NCBI RefSeq assembly: GCF_032854445.1
Contig: NC_088302.1
Coordinates: forward strand, 49,570,046 to 49,634,045
Length of the DNA stretch: 64,000 bases
Reading direction: 5' to 3'
Origin: Liolophura sinensis
Lineage: Eukaryota; Mollusca; Polyplacophora; Chitonida; Chitonidae
Below are positions 46,319-59,335 of the stretch, one piece after another. The translations under genes were made by a program, and so were the position numbers. The notes beneath the pieces are model-generated. The model was given only the letters and a program-made list of their open reading frames with translations, was not told where the DNA came from and ran no database searches. Each line of letters opens with the position of its first letter. Position 1 is the stretch's first letter.

Positions 46319-48747
46319 GATAATTGATCTACAGCACACCACAGAAACAGTTGAATCTCAAACTCCTAAACCACGTCTGAATTAAATCTGTTCTACAGCC
46401 TCAGGATATAGTCTTTGTTATTATCATGTGATATCCGTGTTATATTACTCCGCAGGATTGTCACTGACATGGCTGGAATGGTAGCCAATCGCGTTCAGTT
46501 GCACGCCGGGGACCCTGAAATACGAGCACATCTGAAAGATGATATGCGGGCCTATTTATGAAGGTACTGACCACTGCGACATAGGAAATTTCTTACGCTT
46601 TGTCAGTGAAATACTAGACCAATGTCACTTCTACTAAATGCGTCAATTAAGTTATTAAATTGAAATATAAAGTCGGTCGGCCATGTCAATAAGGGGTGAA
46701 GTTTCGCGGATGTGAAATTCCTACAACGCATCGATGTATGGTCCATTTTGAGAATATTTTTTGTGGTTACGTTGTTGTAAATATAATATTCAAACAATGA
46801 ATTCCTATATACACTGTAAATTGGTCATTCTTTTTAAAATCGTATGAACTGTTCGAAGTGCATAGTTCTGCATTCCAAATGCATACTGAAAAACATTCTA
46901 AAATAAAATCCTTTTGCGCCGTAAATTTATACGAAACCCGGCTTCATGACGAACCGGAATACATCTTATTCTATTAGGTGGTTGTGTATGGTTTGCTGTT
47001 TGTTAATTGTTCACAGCCCAGCTAAACAATAGCGAAGACAACATAGTCATATGGACTTTACCCCGAGTACCCGGAGCTTGATTATCTCAAAATACTTTAA
47101 ATAAATCGATAAATAATCAATGAACGATAGATCAAAAATTTAAATTATTACGAAATAAAAATGTTAAGTATTTTATTTTGCAGTACAAACTCAAGTTTGA
47201 TCTCATGGAATATACCCTCCATTAAACGCAAAATGTCGCAGCTCTCAATGTGTTATGGGGTGAATCGTGAGACTGGGGATGGGTGTGGGTGTGGGGTACT
47301 GTGGGGACGCTTGTTTGATATTTATACAGTACAACACACGAGATGTTGAATTAACCCAAACGAAAGGCAGGTACTTGTTGAGATTCCCTACCCCCTCCCC
47401 CCACCCCCACCCCCGTCCGATCTGTGCTGAGGCTTTATTGGTGACAACAGATGGATGGCCCTGATAACTTGCCTTCCATCTACATGGTTTACACATTAAT
47501 CTCGATCTGTGTGTGAACATTTTCACATGTGAGCTCCAAGGGCCTAAAGGCGGCCCCTGGACCCTCGCGTAATATTTACCCTAATGTGCCTCATCACACA
47601 CCATTTGCCTCATCACACACCACCACCAGCACCTACTTTCAATTCCTTCCGAAGTCACTGATGTAGGTCCCCTAGATTGAAATTTTTTCGCCACGAACTT
47701 TGACGTGGGCCTATAGGCGTATACAGACGGATAGAACTATTTTCTCGACGTCTCCATCACTCTTGTCTGCGGTCCATTGTTTTGTACATGAACTTACAAA
47801 CTTACACGGTGAACTATCAGACAAGAAAGCTATAGATCTGTTATTCACTTAACATATTTTCAAAATCTGTTGAAGACAGCAATCAAGGCTGCTTCTGTCA
47901 GTCACGACAAGCTTCGTCCATTGATTAGATATGGTATCCCGATTGAGCTATAATGGACAATCGATCGTTTTGGCCACATCAACCCTTCCAGAGAGTCTGA
48001 ATCAATGTGTTGAAACAGACATTCGTATAGCAGCCGTCAACTAAAAAGGACGTTCCGCGTCAATAATCGCTCGGCCAATTCCCAACAGGACGTTTAACAC
48101 TGTCAAAGAACAAAGAAAGTATAAAAAGTACGGAAATAAGAGGGAATCGTACAGAGAAGCAGTCAAATTTTAAGAAAGATGTAAGGTAAGGTGATGTAGG
48201 AAAGACGCAAGGTATGTTGTAGACGATTGAGTGAAATCCGTATTCAAACCGTGTAGGCATACTTTGCTAGAATATAAGTTGTCGATAATAAAATATTTAT
48301 CTCAGTTGCGCTTAGATTGCAATTGTTCATATATCCAAAGCTGCCATCTAATTCAACATGATGAATATACAGCCGCTACCCGCGGGTTAAGCTGAATTAG
48401 ACTCAATCATGAAGCAGAGCGCCAGAGAATCTGTCCACATTTACTTACAAGAGAATTATACTCGTTGTAAACCTTAAGAAACTTGGAGTGAAGGCGTTTG
48501 ATGGAATAACCTTGACACACTAGCTTTTGCAGTATTAGCTCGTTGATTCAAATCGTCACGGAACACCTAGGACATAACAAATGCTTAAAGGCGAGGTATG
48601 TACCCTCCGTATATATATATGCAGGCCCCTTTGGTATACCGGTATCGCTGTCCAAGTAACGATAATTTACGTTTTCAAGGGACGTAAATCCATTGGCTTT
48701 TCGTACAGAGTAAGGCCCCTTTTATGCACCTCTCCATTGTGTGTGTG

Positions 48748-48972
48748 TTAGACGGCGGGAAAGTTTGCCAACAACATTGGATTGGGTTTAGTTGTTTGAG
48801 AACTCGATGTTGAAGTTGCTTCATTCATCTCTTTCCTGTTTGACGGATACACCTCCCACACGTCATCACACAGACAGAAAGATGTAAAACCGGTAAATTT
48901 GTGGACAAAAGCCTTGTCAATGAAAATGTCATAAGACGGTAACGCAGTGTTATCAAAGAAAAAAATCTTGGC
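48748..48972 (-). CDS. Unidentified short ORF, 74 codons
   Basis: Starts at an ATG (MAKIFFFDNTALPSY) and ends with a Ser/Thr-rich tail (TSTSSSQTTKPNP). No family recognised. It diverges from the next ORF with a 108-bp gap. Composition looks protein-like, but nothing else supports it. Confidence 0.2.
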   Translation of the reverse strand, partial: AKIFFFDNTALPSYDIFIDKAFVHKFTGFTSFCLCDDVWEVYPSNRKEMNEATSTSSSQTTKPNPMLLANFPAV

Positions 48973-49080
48973 CATTACGCATCTGTGAGTAGCTAAATTA
49001 ACATTTGATTTAAGCGATATCAATAAAATCTTATATCATATGTATCGATATCACTTGTATATAATATCACTTGTATTACT

Positions 49081-49380
49081 ATGTCTCCGAAAACGCTGCA
49101 TAGTCTGCAGCTTAAAATCGCTGACCAAGGTGATACGGCCCTGACTTCTTTGATGGCTGACGCTGCTAATACAGGCATTTTCTCTCAGCCTTTCTTTTAT
49201 AGCAATGTAGAGGGAACAGTCATTTCGATTGAAACCAAAAGAAACACTATTATAGATATCATTAACTCGTTTATCACGAGTAATAAATTATTTATCAGTT
49301 TTAATAAACGAAATAGTTGTATTGATAAATCACTACCATCTACCAATATCGCTAATTCTTTTACTTATCAGTGTCAATAA
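49081..49380 (+). CDS. Unidentified short ORF, 99 codons
   Basis: ATG start, product beginning MSPKTLHSLQLKIADQ; rich in Ile, Ser, Asn and Thr. No family recognised, no splice context noted. Could be a fragment of an old mobile element or chance. Confidence 0.2.
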   Translation: MSPKTLHSLQLKIADQGDTALTSLMADAANTGIFSQPFFYSNVEGTVISIETKRNTIIDIINSFITSNKLFISFNKRNSCIDKSLPSTNIANSFTYQCQ

Positions 49381-51084
49381 TTTTTTAATAAGTGTTAATT
49401 TGGTCCCCCATAACGCATGTCCAAGGAATCCCACATGTTGAACTAACATCCCCTATGTTTACAATTCGAACTTCCAGTGGGGTGATGGATCACAAAAATG
49501 TTATCCCTGCCAACATTCTCTTTACTACCAATCAAATCCTTTCAGAGAATGTTAGCTGGGATAAATTTTTTGCGGCCCATCGCCCAGCTAGAAATTAAAA
49601 TTCAAACATGGTGGACATTACTTTGACTTATTTGATTCAAAAGTCTGAATGGTTTGATTACTGTTGATAGATGGGTTGCCAATGCTGGCTTTGATACATT
49701 TGCGTTTTGGGTGTTTAAGCAAATGTTAAGTACATGTTTGTTTCGAACTGTTGTTTTAATGAGATTTTCCTCGTGGATATAGGTTAGACCCAATCTGGGG
49801 ACTATGTAAGTACACTCAGCTAGCATGGGGCTGTGAATACATATGATACCTGTCTAGCTCAGATCCATCGGTTGAGGGTAATTTTTACCATTAGTATGGC
49901 TATCATCTCATTAATTCAACCGTTGAACCATGATTCAACCATGATTGACATGTATATGTTTGCTATATACAAAACTCTACCATATGTCTTTACTAATGGC
50001 AAACTCCATGCCTTTTAATCAATATGTCAAACAAGATGTGGGTTCTATCCTATTTGTAGACAGAAAACTTTCATGACTTCCTGCTTTTATTGTTCTCAGA
50101 GATTTTGTTTGCCGAAGAAGCATTCTTATACCGTCAAGTTTGCTGGTCACTGCTTGTCTTCCACCAATCTGACTTAAATATACATGAAAAGAAACTGTAA
50201 AAGCATGATCATGGTTTTATGGGAAATGAAGAAAGTTATGCCACAAAAAAAATCATTTTGAGACATATTTTCAGTTTTCACATTCTCACTGTAGGAGAGT
50301 GCAGAGAGGATGTTCCATTTAAATGATTGGTAATGAGAGAAGAATGACAGATGTACTTGTACATTAGGAGAAGGTGTGTGGTCATGAATAGCATGCCCAA
50401 CTATCATCAACCTGTAAGGAATTTCAGTCAGACAGGAGTAACGGGAGATTGCCACATCAGTAGAGGTATACATTCACTTAATTTGTAATCAATGTAGGGA
50501 ACTTCCTGTTTAGCTTTCTGGTGAACATTGTCGTATTACTCTATTGCTTCCATGTTGATGTTGTGAAACTTACAGAGACCTTTGTTGTTGTCATGAGCCG
50601 GTGATTTTGAGCACCAATGACTGTTACCATCATCCATCTGGAGTCAGAACTTGTTTGAAATCCCAGAGTCAAAATCACTGGTCATCTTTACTCATCATGT
50701 AGTTTTCCCAGGCAGCCATAATTTTGAACGATTTACACAGTTGAATAATAACAGGAAACAGTTTTTGACACGACCAGATGCTGTCTAGTCATGTGATTAT
50801 AAATGGCTGCCTCCTGGAATCACCAAGATGTGATTTCTTTCTGTCAGCTGACTTTTTGGTTGAAAATTGCCTTGCCAGGTGTGTCTACAGCAGTTGCCTG
50901 GTAACTAGGTCTTAATTACTGTCAGGCGTGTATAGTGCCCCAGCCTCTATCATGATACAACAACTAGCTAGAGATTATTAAAAAGACTTTACATTAAATC
51001 TGTATCATGTTTACTCATATGAATTTTTTTATAATGTCTAAAATAATTAGATTTTTATTTGGCTGATATCTTCAGCACAGTGCA

Positions 51085-51300
51085 ATCATTCGGTAGCCTC
51101 TCACCATTGTTGTTGTTGTGAGTTCAAGTCCAGCTCATGCTGGCTTCCTCACCAGTTACACACGGAAAAGTCTGTCAGCAATCTGTGGATGGTCACATGT
51201 TTCCGCCCACTGTAACGTTTTCCGCTGTGGTATAAGTAAAATATTCTCACGTATGGCGCATAACACCAATCCAATAAATAAGTAAATACATTTATCGATC
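51085..51300 (+). repeat. SINE with tRNA-like head
   Basis: The B-box-like GAGTTCAAGTCCAGC at 51120 is followed by GCTGGCTTCCTC, a body with the ATATTCTCACG block, GGCGCATAACACC, and the tail AATAAATAAGTAAATA. This orientation shows the family is Pol III tRNA-derived in layout; the copy is diverged. Confidence 0.75.
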
Positions 51301-52273
51301 TGATTGATGTTACAGAAACAATGTACACATGTCATAATATACTGGACAAATCTCCTGACTTGAATCAATGTCAAAAGCACCAGTGGCTCGATTTGAACCG
51401 ACTACCTCATTGTCAGGAACTATACTGATCATTAATGTGGCAAGTTAAGAAAAGTTTTAAATTGACCATGCATGCATAGCACCAACTCAGATATGGAGAC
51501 AAAATAAGGAAAAGCAATTACAGGATATAAAAGGCTGTCTTTAATGATTTTGGAGGTTAATGTAGAGAGAATCTGAGCTGAGCCCATACAAGGTGTTGTA
51601 TACAAGTACTTTAAGCTGACCTAATGTGACATGAAATCACCCAGGAAATATGCAAAATATTACAGTGAGCCAGTAGGCCAAGGTGTCCTGCTAGTGTACA
51701 TGTATATCACGTGCAGTGGTAACTATAACATGTAGTCTGAAATATGAAAAACACATATATAGGTACTACACAGGCTCAGCCAGAAATTTACCCATGCACT
51801 AAATATTGTATTCTATGAAACGCAAGGTTGGGTGGCTGGGCAAACAAATCGTGCAAAACTTTTAAAACTTCCAATGCGCATAGTTTTGTGGACACAACTT
51901 TTGGAAATGACCATAAAGACTAGACCTCATTTCTTGCTGCAGCTGGACAAAGGACCATAAAAGAGGATGTGGGGTGATGGGGACATTTCCGGCCAGCCGA
52001 CTGGTACATTTACCGGTCTCCCAGTATGTTGTCACCCATAGAAACACAAAAACAAGTATATACATGTAGCTAGTACATGAAAGATAATTAAGACGGAGAA
52101 TATCCCTGTACATACATTTATTAGTGTAATTATTAATAAAGAGCTGCATATCTCACTCAAGAATCTTCTTCTCAATTGAATGATTTGGATGTTTATTGAT
52201 CAAAGCAATTTGAGGTGGAAAGTATGGGGCTCTAGTCAGAAAGAAAGCATTGATTTATTTATTCTATTTTCAG

Positions 52274-52362
52274 AGGTAAATGAGGCCTTTGGAAAACTTC
52301 AATACATGGATGGCAGGGTCAAGAGCCTTCATCAGCGGTGTGCCTGAGATGTCTTTGTCAGT
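52274..52362 (+). CDS. Candidate first coding exon, unidentified gene
   Basis: Acceptor TATTTTCAG, then ATG at 52280 with an in-frame TAA just before it, then 27 codons (MRPLENFNTWMAGSRAFISG and on) and the donor GT|GTAAGC. Reads like real protein, but I do not recognise it. Its phase does not join directly to the exon at 55743, so intermediate exons would be needed. Confidence 0.35.
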
Positions 52363-53579
52363 GTAAGCATTCTTTTCTCCATTACTGATTTGCATTAAGG
52401 GAGTTAGGAACCCATAGTAGAGATGGTGGTCTATATCTTCTCAGTATTTATTGCTGATCTGCTTTTTTAGTGGAGATTTGAGCTGTTCATCAATACACTT
52501 CGCATCCAGAACAGCTATTTAATACTTAGCCATGTTGCAAACATCAAAGGGGCTCTTAACTACTTTTTTTTTACCTACAGGTATATATAATGTTTCTTCA
52601 TTGAAGACTGTTCAGCTTACAAAAGGAACACAGAAAGATCAAACATAAAGCAAACAATTAAAACAGGATATACAGGCATAGAGTATGTGAATGGGTAAGA
52701 TAAATTTTATAAAATGTGTAACTTACTTATGGACACAGTTTTAGGTCATTACATGTATTTAACATGTTTTACATGTCAGAGGTACCTTTGTAAGTCTTGC
52801 ATGTGTTTCCAGTCCATTCATGCACTATTAGTTACATGGTCACTCAGTGGTAGGATACACACATGTATGGTGTTAATAATATGAAGGCTACTGACACCAT
52901 ATATTTTTGTATCCTGTCACTGAGTAACTATGTACCGAAGTTATCCTGCAATTTATCACTTGTTGTATAATGTGGGGATGTTATAGTTGACTGAACCTCT
53001 ATTATGACGCCATATTGCTGAGCTCAGATTGGAACATTCATAAAACAAAATGTTTTTTTTTTTTTACATCATCTGCGTGTGAAATATCAAACTGTAATAA
53101 CAAAAGTGATTTCTAACATGGAATAACACTTTTATCAGTGGAGGACATTTTGACATTTCACTGATGTATAAATAATAAATATTGATAATTGTACAGAGGA
53201 TAAACATGTGTATTACATGCTAGCTGCTTGGGCTGCACTGTACACTAACATATGTACATTATGAAATCCTGGACCGTGCATGTGTAACATACCTTATTCC
53301 TATAAGGTTTTGTTTTGTTTTGTTTTGTTTTTGCCTGTCTAATGGCAACTTTTAAGGCAATTAATACACCTTAACATATATTTGTTATGGCTTTAATTTA
53401 TGATTTAAAAGATTTGTTTTTCAGTTTAGACAGAGGAATATTCTCAAAATATGTTTTTAAAAAAAAAATATTTGAACATGATAAGCGTTGATATGATATA
53501 CTCTATTTCATCTAAACTTTAGCATTTTTCAAGTGACACATCTTGCTTGATTCAGATCGATTCATTCCAATTATGGGGA

Positions 53580-53706
53580 ACCGGCGGATGGTCGTGGGTT
53601 TCCCCCGGGTTCTGCCCGGTTTCCACCCACCATAATGCTGGCCTTCGTCGTATAAGAGAAATATTCTTGAGCACGGCGTAAAACTCCAATCAACTAAATA
53701 AATAAA
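53580..53706 (+). repeat. SINE-like element, 5'-truncated
   Basis: GGCGGATGGTCGTGGGTTTC, CCACCATAATGCTGGCC, TAAGAGAAATATTCTTGAGC, ACGGCGTAAAACTCC and tail (AAAT)n. Tail is on the plus strand. Confidence 0.8.
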
Positions 53707-54277
53707 TAAATTCCCCTTATGGGGTGCTTAAGAGTTGTTTGAGAAGCCTGATTAGTTTCTTATCAGAAAAAACTTAAGTGTTGGCATCAGAAGTATCAAT
53801 TTTAGCTTCTGAGTGTGCATTTTTATATATTAAGCTCTAAATGAAATACATTATGCTTTTTTTGCAGGCTATTATGGATTTTAGTTGATCTCTTATCTGT
53901 GTACAATCCTGATCTACATAACTTATTTTTTGTGATTAATCGTGATAGACTTTGGATTAATCCTTTTCCAGCCTCTCTGCAAAGAGGAGGTGGAGCAATA
54001 TGTACTAGGAACCTGTCTGTGGCGGTATGACTTTGGCTAGCCATCAGTTTTATGACTTTGCCAAAGGCTAGATTTATTGTTCCATTATGGAATTACAGAT
54101 TTTAAGGGATTCACTAAATAGTACACATGCTGTAGCCCAGTGCTGCTCATCTATTAGTTTGTAATAGCCTTTGAAGGCAATAGAAGCCTGGACATAGTTA
54201 TTAAGTTGTTGTTGGCGACATAACTGGCAAATTTCCTAGATACCTACTCTCATTAAAATTTACCATGTAATCTTTAC

Positions 54278-55015
54278 ATGACAGTTTTGTCCTGTACAAA
54301 ACAGTTTGCACACATCGGAGTACTGTTAACATGGCAGTTTTGTCCTGTACAAAACAGTTTGCACACGTCAGAGTACTGTTAACATGGCAGTTTTGTCCTG
54401 TACAAAACAGTTTGCACACATCGGAGTACTGTTAACATGGCAGTTTTGTCCTGTACAAAACAGTTTGCCCCTGTCAAAGTATTGTGAACATGGCAGTTTT
54501 GTCCTGTACAAAACAGTTTGCCCCTGTCAGAGTACTGTTAACATGGCAGTTTTGTCCTGTACAAAACAGTTTGCACACATCGGAGTACTGTTAACATGGC
54601 AGTTTTGTCCTGTACAAAACAGTTTGCCCCTGTCAGAGTACTGTTAACATGGCAGTTTTGTCCTGTAAAAAACAGTTTGCCCCTGTCAGAGTACTGTTAA
54701 CATGGCAGTTTTGTCCTGTACAAAACAGTTTGCCCCTGTCAGAGTACTGTTAACATGGCAGTTTTGTCCTGTACAAAACAGTTTGCCCCTGTCAGAGTAC
54801 TGTTAACATGGCAGTTTTGTCCTGTACAAAACAGTTTGCACACGTCAGAGTACTGTTAACATGGCAGTTTTGTCCTGTAAAAAACAGTTTGCACACGTCA
54901 GAGTACTGTGAACATGGCAGTTTTGTCCTGTACAAAACAGTTTGCACACATCGGAGTACTGTTAACATGGCAGTTTTGTCCCGTACAAAACAGTTTGCAC
55001 ACATCAGAGTACTGT
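54278..55015. repeat. 53-bp minisatellite, about 14 units
   Basis: ATGGCAG recurs at 54331, 54384, 54437 and 54490, i.e. every 53 bp. Each unit contains the inverted repeat GTTTTGT CCTGT ACAAAAC and one of a few variant linkers (CACACATCGGAGTACTGT, CACACGTCAGAG, CCCCTGTCAGAG). Long frames on both strands are by-products of a 53-bp period. Confidence 0.95.
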
Positions 55016-55480
55016 TTGGTTCAGGAGACAATGTCTTTGCCCTTCTGCTAATTTCCAGGCTTCTACTACTAAACGGAATTATTATATAAATAACACCATC
55101 AAGCCTTTCACATACAGCTTTGTGCAAAACAAACCAGTTTATATTGCTTGATTTTTTTCTTTTTTTTTCTTTGTTTGGTCTTTGATTTTTTTCATCTTTC
55201 ATTAATTTTGTGAGAAATCTAATGGCATCTAAATTCTGTGTAATCTGTTAAGATTGTCTTAGCTCTGGTCCTGTACTGACTGCACAAGAACATTTTATTT
55301 TTATTCAGTGATTGGTTGCAATATTGTACGGTGACATAAGGGCAACTGTGGAAAAAAACAGTAGTTTCAAGTCGGCAACCAATCTTTCCAATGTTCTGAC
55401 CAAAACAGTTCATTCCAGAGTCATTTTTTATTTTATTTTCTCTTTTTTTTGAAATCTCTTTGGTATTTGGGCGCCGACTT

Positions 55481-55684
55481 TGACACCCATTGTCAGAGCT
55501 GCCTATGAGAATTGGCTATATTGATCAGTGGCTGACAGTGCATAGTCTGGAAGGACGAGAGTAGCTGGAAGCACAGCTTGCCTCTCTAATTCACTGCCTC
55601 GTGGCTGACGTTGAAACCCTCCCTGACTTGCTCTATTGCTTCCTCATGCAGTCAGAACAGTCTTGGGACAGGATGGTCATGCTA
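55481..55684 (+). pseudogene. Candidate exon with in-frame TAG, unidentified gene
   Basis: One frame reads LPMRIGYIDQWLTVHSLEGR, E, then TAG at 55562-55564, then LEAQLASLIHCLVADVETLP and on to SEQSWDRMVML, followed by the donor GTGAGA at 55685. Both sides of the TAG look like the same helical protein. The last part joins in phase to 55743-55840. Either the TAG is a nonsense mutation, or an intron boundary lies here and only 55565-55684 is coding. Confidence 0.35.
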
Positions 55685-55742
55685 GTGAGAAGGGCTGCTA
55701 TAAACAGTCAATTGTTGTGGTAATCTTGTGATTTTACTTCAG

Positions 55743-55840
55743 TGGTCTGACATTGGCTCCCTGCTGGTGGACGTATATACTCTGAGAGTGCAACACTTTA
55801 CCCTGGATTTTACCAGACCCATCAGAGTTGTGGAGAACTG
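55743..55840 (+). CDS. Candidate internal exon, unidentified gene
   Basis: TTACTTCAG acceptor, 32 codons (WSDIGSLLVDVYTLRVQHFT, then LDFTRPIRVVEN) plus 2 nt, and the donor GTAGGC. Strongly protein-like. If joined to the preceding exon the intron would be only 58 bp. I do not recognise the family. Confidence 0.4.
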
Positions 55841-57574
55841 GTAGGCATTTACAGTTAATACAGAGATTTTAAAAGACTTTCAAGAATTTTGATTTTTATA
55901 TTATATGCTCAGAGCCAAATTGTGTTAATTATCAAATTTGTTATTTTTTAGCCTGATTTTATGAAATATGTGTAGGTCATGGACCAGCTATAGTGGATTC
56001 TAATAGATAATGTAGTGTTCTGATTGGGAAATCCTTGAACAGGTGCTTTATGTATGTAACCTTGAGAACTTAATAGAACCCAAGAAATTACGTGCCATCC
56101 AAGTTTTTGTAATAAATGTGTACATGTCGGCTCCTAGCTATGCTTACATGTACACTGTAGTTTGGGAATCACAATGTTTGTGTGTGTGTGTTGGGGGTGG
56201 GGTAGCCATTTATCAGTTAGCTGGAGTTAATTTGGAGTCATTTTATTTGTTCCGAGTCGATGGTGGGTGGTTGTAGTCAAGACATGAACTACATGGTATT
56301 TTGGTAACCTTTCATCTTTTTTTCCAGAAGTGTGTCGTACAGTGCAATATGTAGATAGCTGCACAATTCCCCAGTTGAACTGAAATTCCCCAAGGAGGCA
56401 AATTTTACAAGAAAACCCATTGTTGGTGGACATCGAATTAAGCTTTGAGCAGTCATCCTCATGGTCAAGATGAGGTCAGTTGTATTGTTATTCAGTATTT
56501 GGATGTATTATTTATACATTGTATGGTTATGTAGAATGAAAGCAGCAGTTCTCTTAAACTAGATCGCTCATTGTGCTTAGTGAAGTACAGGGTCTTGTGT
56601 AATACTGCATTCACTGTTTGTGTGGATGAAAATGAGCCAAAGCCTAGTATATCTCTATGCTGTGGTTATGTATGTCTGTTTGTTTGTCCACCTGTGAGTC
56701 ATTTTCAGTGATCAGTTACAAATTGGCCAAAAAATCACCAACTTTGGATACATACAGATAAATTGTATGTGTGAGTAAATTTTGAACGCCTGTTTAAATA
56801 TGCCTCCGGTTACAGCAATTTATGAAATTATATATGTACCCCCTTTTTGCACTTTTTCCACATGACATAATATATGTGCATGTGGATGCTTGCATTTTAC
56901 CTTTATAGATGAGAAGGTGGAAAAGCCAACTTTTTATGATTGTAGTATGGCCAGTGGATTAGACGATCCCCTTAATGAGAGAGAGAGATCCAGTTTTTTC
57001 TTTCTGTCATTCCTTTAACTTTTAAAACTTCCAAATTAGTAATTTTCCTAATTTCATGGTTTGTCCCTCCATCCATAGGGGGAAAGGTGAAGTACCTATG
57101 GGCCCATTGTCATTACAATGTGAATAGGTGGGTTAATTATCAAATCAGCTTTCCTCCCACCATAATGCTGGCCGCCATTGTATAAGGGAAATATTCTTGA
57201 GTATGGCGTAAAACACCATTCAGATAAAGAAATGAAATCAAATCAACTTGATCATCATCTAATATGCAATATATTCCACAGAGGTATACATGTCTAGTAG
57301 CATAGACATAAAATATTAGCATAATGGAAATGAACTGGCACAAGAATGTTGAAAACAACATTACACCCCAAGTAAACAAGCAAACTGATTGTTGTGGATT
57401 TATGGCTCTCTATGGATAAGGAAAAACCTGATTCTGATATGCAGAGAAACTACAAAAAATGCTGGAGCCAATTTGCTGAGTGAGAACCGATCTCGCAGGA
57501 GAAATGTCCCATTTATTGTCAATCCTAAGCAACCAGCACTGGTACTTGGATTCTGCTTGCTACCATTTGTGTTT
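55841..57574. other. No gene recognised
   Basis: Only a GT-rich run near 56180 and a SINE fragment (57150-57238). No exon continuing 55743-55840 could be placed with confidence. Confidence 0.45.
57150..57238 (+). repeat. SINE-like fragment
   Basis: CCTCCCACCATAATGCTGGC, AGGGAAATATTCTTGAGTAT and GGCGTAAAACACC: the 3' body of the same family as 53580-53706. Confidence 0.75.
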
Positions 57575-59335
57575 TTCTGTATTCTATAGCTGATGATGGA
57601 TAGATCCTGTTTTTCTGTATGCTATAGCTGATGATGGATAGATCCTGTTTTTCTGTATGCTATAGCTGACGATGATAGATCCTGTTTTTCTGTATTGTAT
57701 AGCTGATGATGATAGATCCTGTTTTTCTGTATGCTATAGCTGATGATGATAGATCCTGTTTTTCTGTATTCTATAGCTGACGATGATAGATCCTGTTTTT
57801 CTGTATTCTATAGCTGACGATGATAGATCCTGTTTTTCTGTATGCTATAGCTGATGATGATAGATCCTGTTTTTCTGTATTCTATAGCTGATGATGGATA
57901 GATCCTGTTTTTCTGTATTCTATAGCTGACGATGATAGATCCTGTTTTTCTGTATGCTATAGCTGACAATGATAGATCCTGTTTTTCAGTATTCTATAGC
58001 TGACAATGATAGATCCTGTTTTTCTGTATTCTATAGCTGACGATGATAGATCCTGTTTTTCTGTATTCTATAGCTGACAATGATAGATCCTGTTTTTCTG
58101 TATTCTATAGCTGATGGTGATAAATCCTGTTTTTCTGTATTCTATAGCTGACAATGATAGATCCTGTTTTTCTGTATTCTATAGCTGATGATGATAGATC
58201 CTGTTTTTCTGTATTCCATAGCTGATGATGGATAGATCCTGTTTTTCTGTATTCTATAGCTGATGATGGATAGATCCTGTTTTTCTGTATGCTATAGCTG
58301 ATAATGATAGATCCTGTTTTTCTGTATTCTATTGCTGACGATGATAGATCCTGTTTTTCTGTATTCTATTGCTGATGATGATAGATCCTGTTTTTCTGTG
58401 TGCTATAGCTGACAATGATAGATCCTGTTTTTCTGTATTCTATAGCTGATGACGGATAGATCCTGTTTTTCTGTATTCTATAGCTGATGATGGATAGATC
58501 CTGTTTTTCTGTATTCCATAGCTGATGATGGATAGATCCTGTTTTTCTGTATGCTATAGCTGATGATGATAGATCCTGTTTTTCTGTATTCTATAGCTGA
58601 TGATGGATAGATCCTGTTTTTCTGTATTCTATAGCTGATGATGATAGATCCTGTTTTTCTGTATTCTATAGCTGACGATGATAGATCCTGTTTTTCTGTA
58701 TTCTATAGCTGATGATGGATAGATCCTGTTTTTCTGTATTCTATAGCTGATGATGGATAGATCCTGTTTTTCTGTATGCTATAGCTGATGATGATAGATC
58801 CTGTTTTTCTGTATTCTATAGCTGGCGATGATAGATCCTGTTTTTCTGTATTCTATAGCTGATGATGGATAGATCCTGTTTTTCTGTATTCTATAGCTGA
58901 TGATGGATAGATCCTGTTTTTCTGTATTCTATAGCTGATGATGGATAGATCCTTTTTTTCTGTATGCTATAGCTGATGATGATAGATCCTGTTTTTCTGT
59001 ATTCTATAGCTGACGATGATAGATCCTGTTTTTCTGTATTCTATAGCTGACGTAATAGATCCTGTTTTTCTGTATTCTATAGCTGACGATGATAGATCCT
59101 GTTTTTCTGTATTCTATAGCTGACGATGATAGATCCTGTTTTTCTGTATTCTATAGCTGGCGATGATAGATCCTGTTTTTCTGTATTCTATAGCTGATGA
59201 TGGATAGATCCTGTTTTTCTGTATCTATAGCTGACGATGATAGATCCTGTTTTTCTGTATTCTATAGCTGATGATGGATAGATCCTGTTTTTCTGTATTC
59301 TATTGCTGACGATGATAGATCCTGTTTTTCTGTAC
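57575..59335. repeat. 36/37-bp minisatellite, about 48 units
   Basis: Units of the form GATAGATCCTGTTTTTCTGT, ATTCTATAGCTGATGAT alternate between 36 bp (GATGATGATAG, GACGATGATAG) and 37 bp (GATGATGGATAG). Unit variants are interspersed, with runs of local homogeneity. Confidence 0.97.

Larger units (their letters stand above)
46319..52273. other. Intergenic DNA upstream of PHM-like gene
   Basis: The promoter of the PHM-like gene should lie just above 46318, but I see no clear TATA box. GT- and C-rich simple sequence occurs at about 47270-47415. Two short divergent open frames (48748-48972 minus, 49081-49380 plus) and one SINE are listed separately; nothing else is recognisable. Confidence 0.5.
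52363..55480. other. Probable intronic or intergenic DNA
   Basis: AT-rich, no exon recognised. Contains a (TTTTG)n run at about 53305-53332, a SINE 3' part and the 53-bp minisatellite. Confidence 0.5.

Noticed and set aside
51120-51135. tRNA gene
   Set aside because: Only a B-box-like stretch is present; the surrounding sequence matches the dispersed SINE family and does not form a cloverleaf.
54384-55202. Repetitive protein encoded by the 53-bp minisatellite
   Set aside because: Frames open on both strands are a product of the 53-bp period; no start context, signal or splice evidence.
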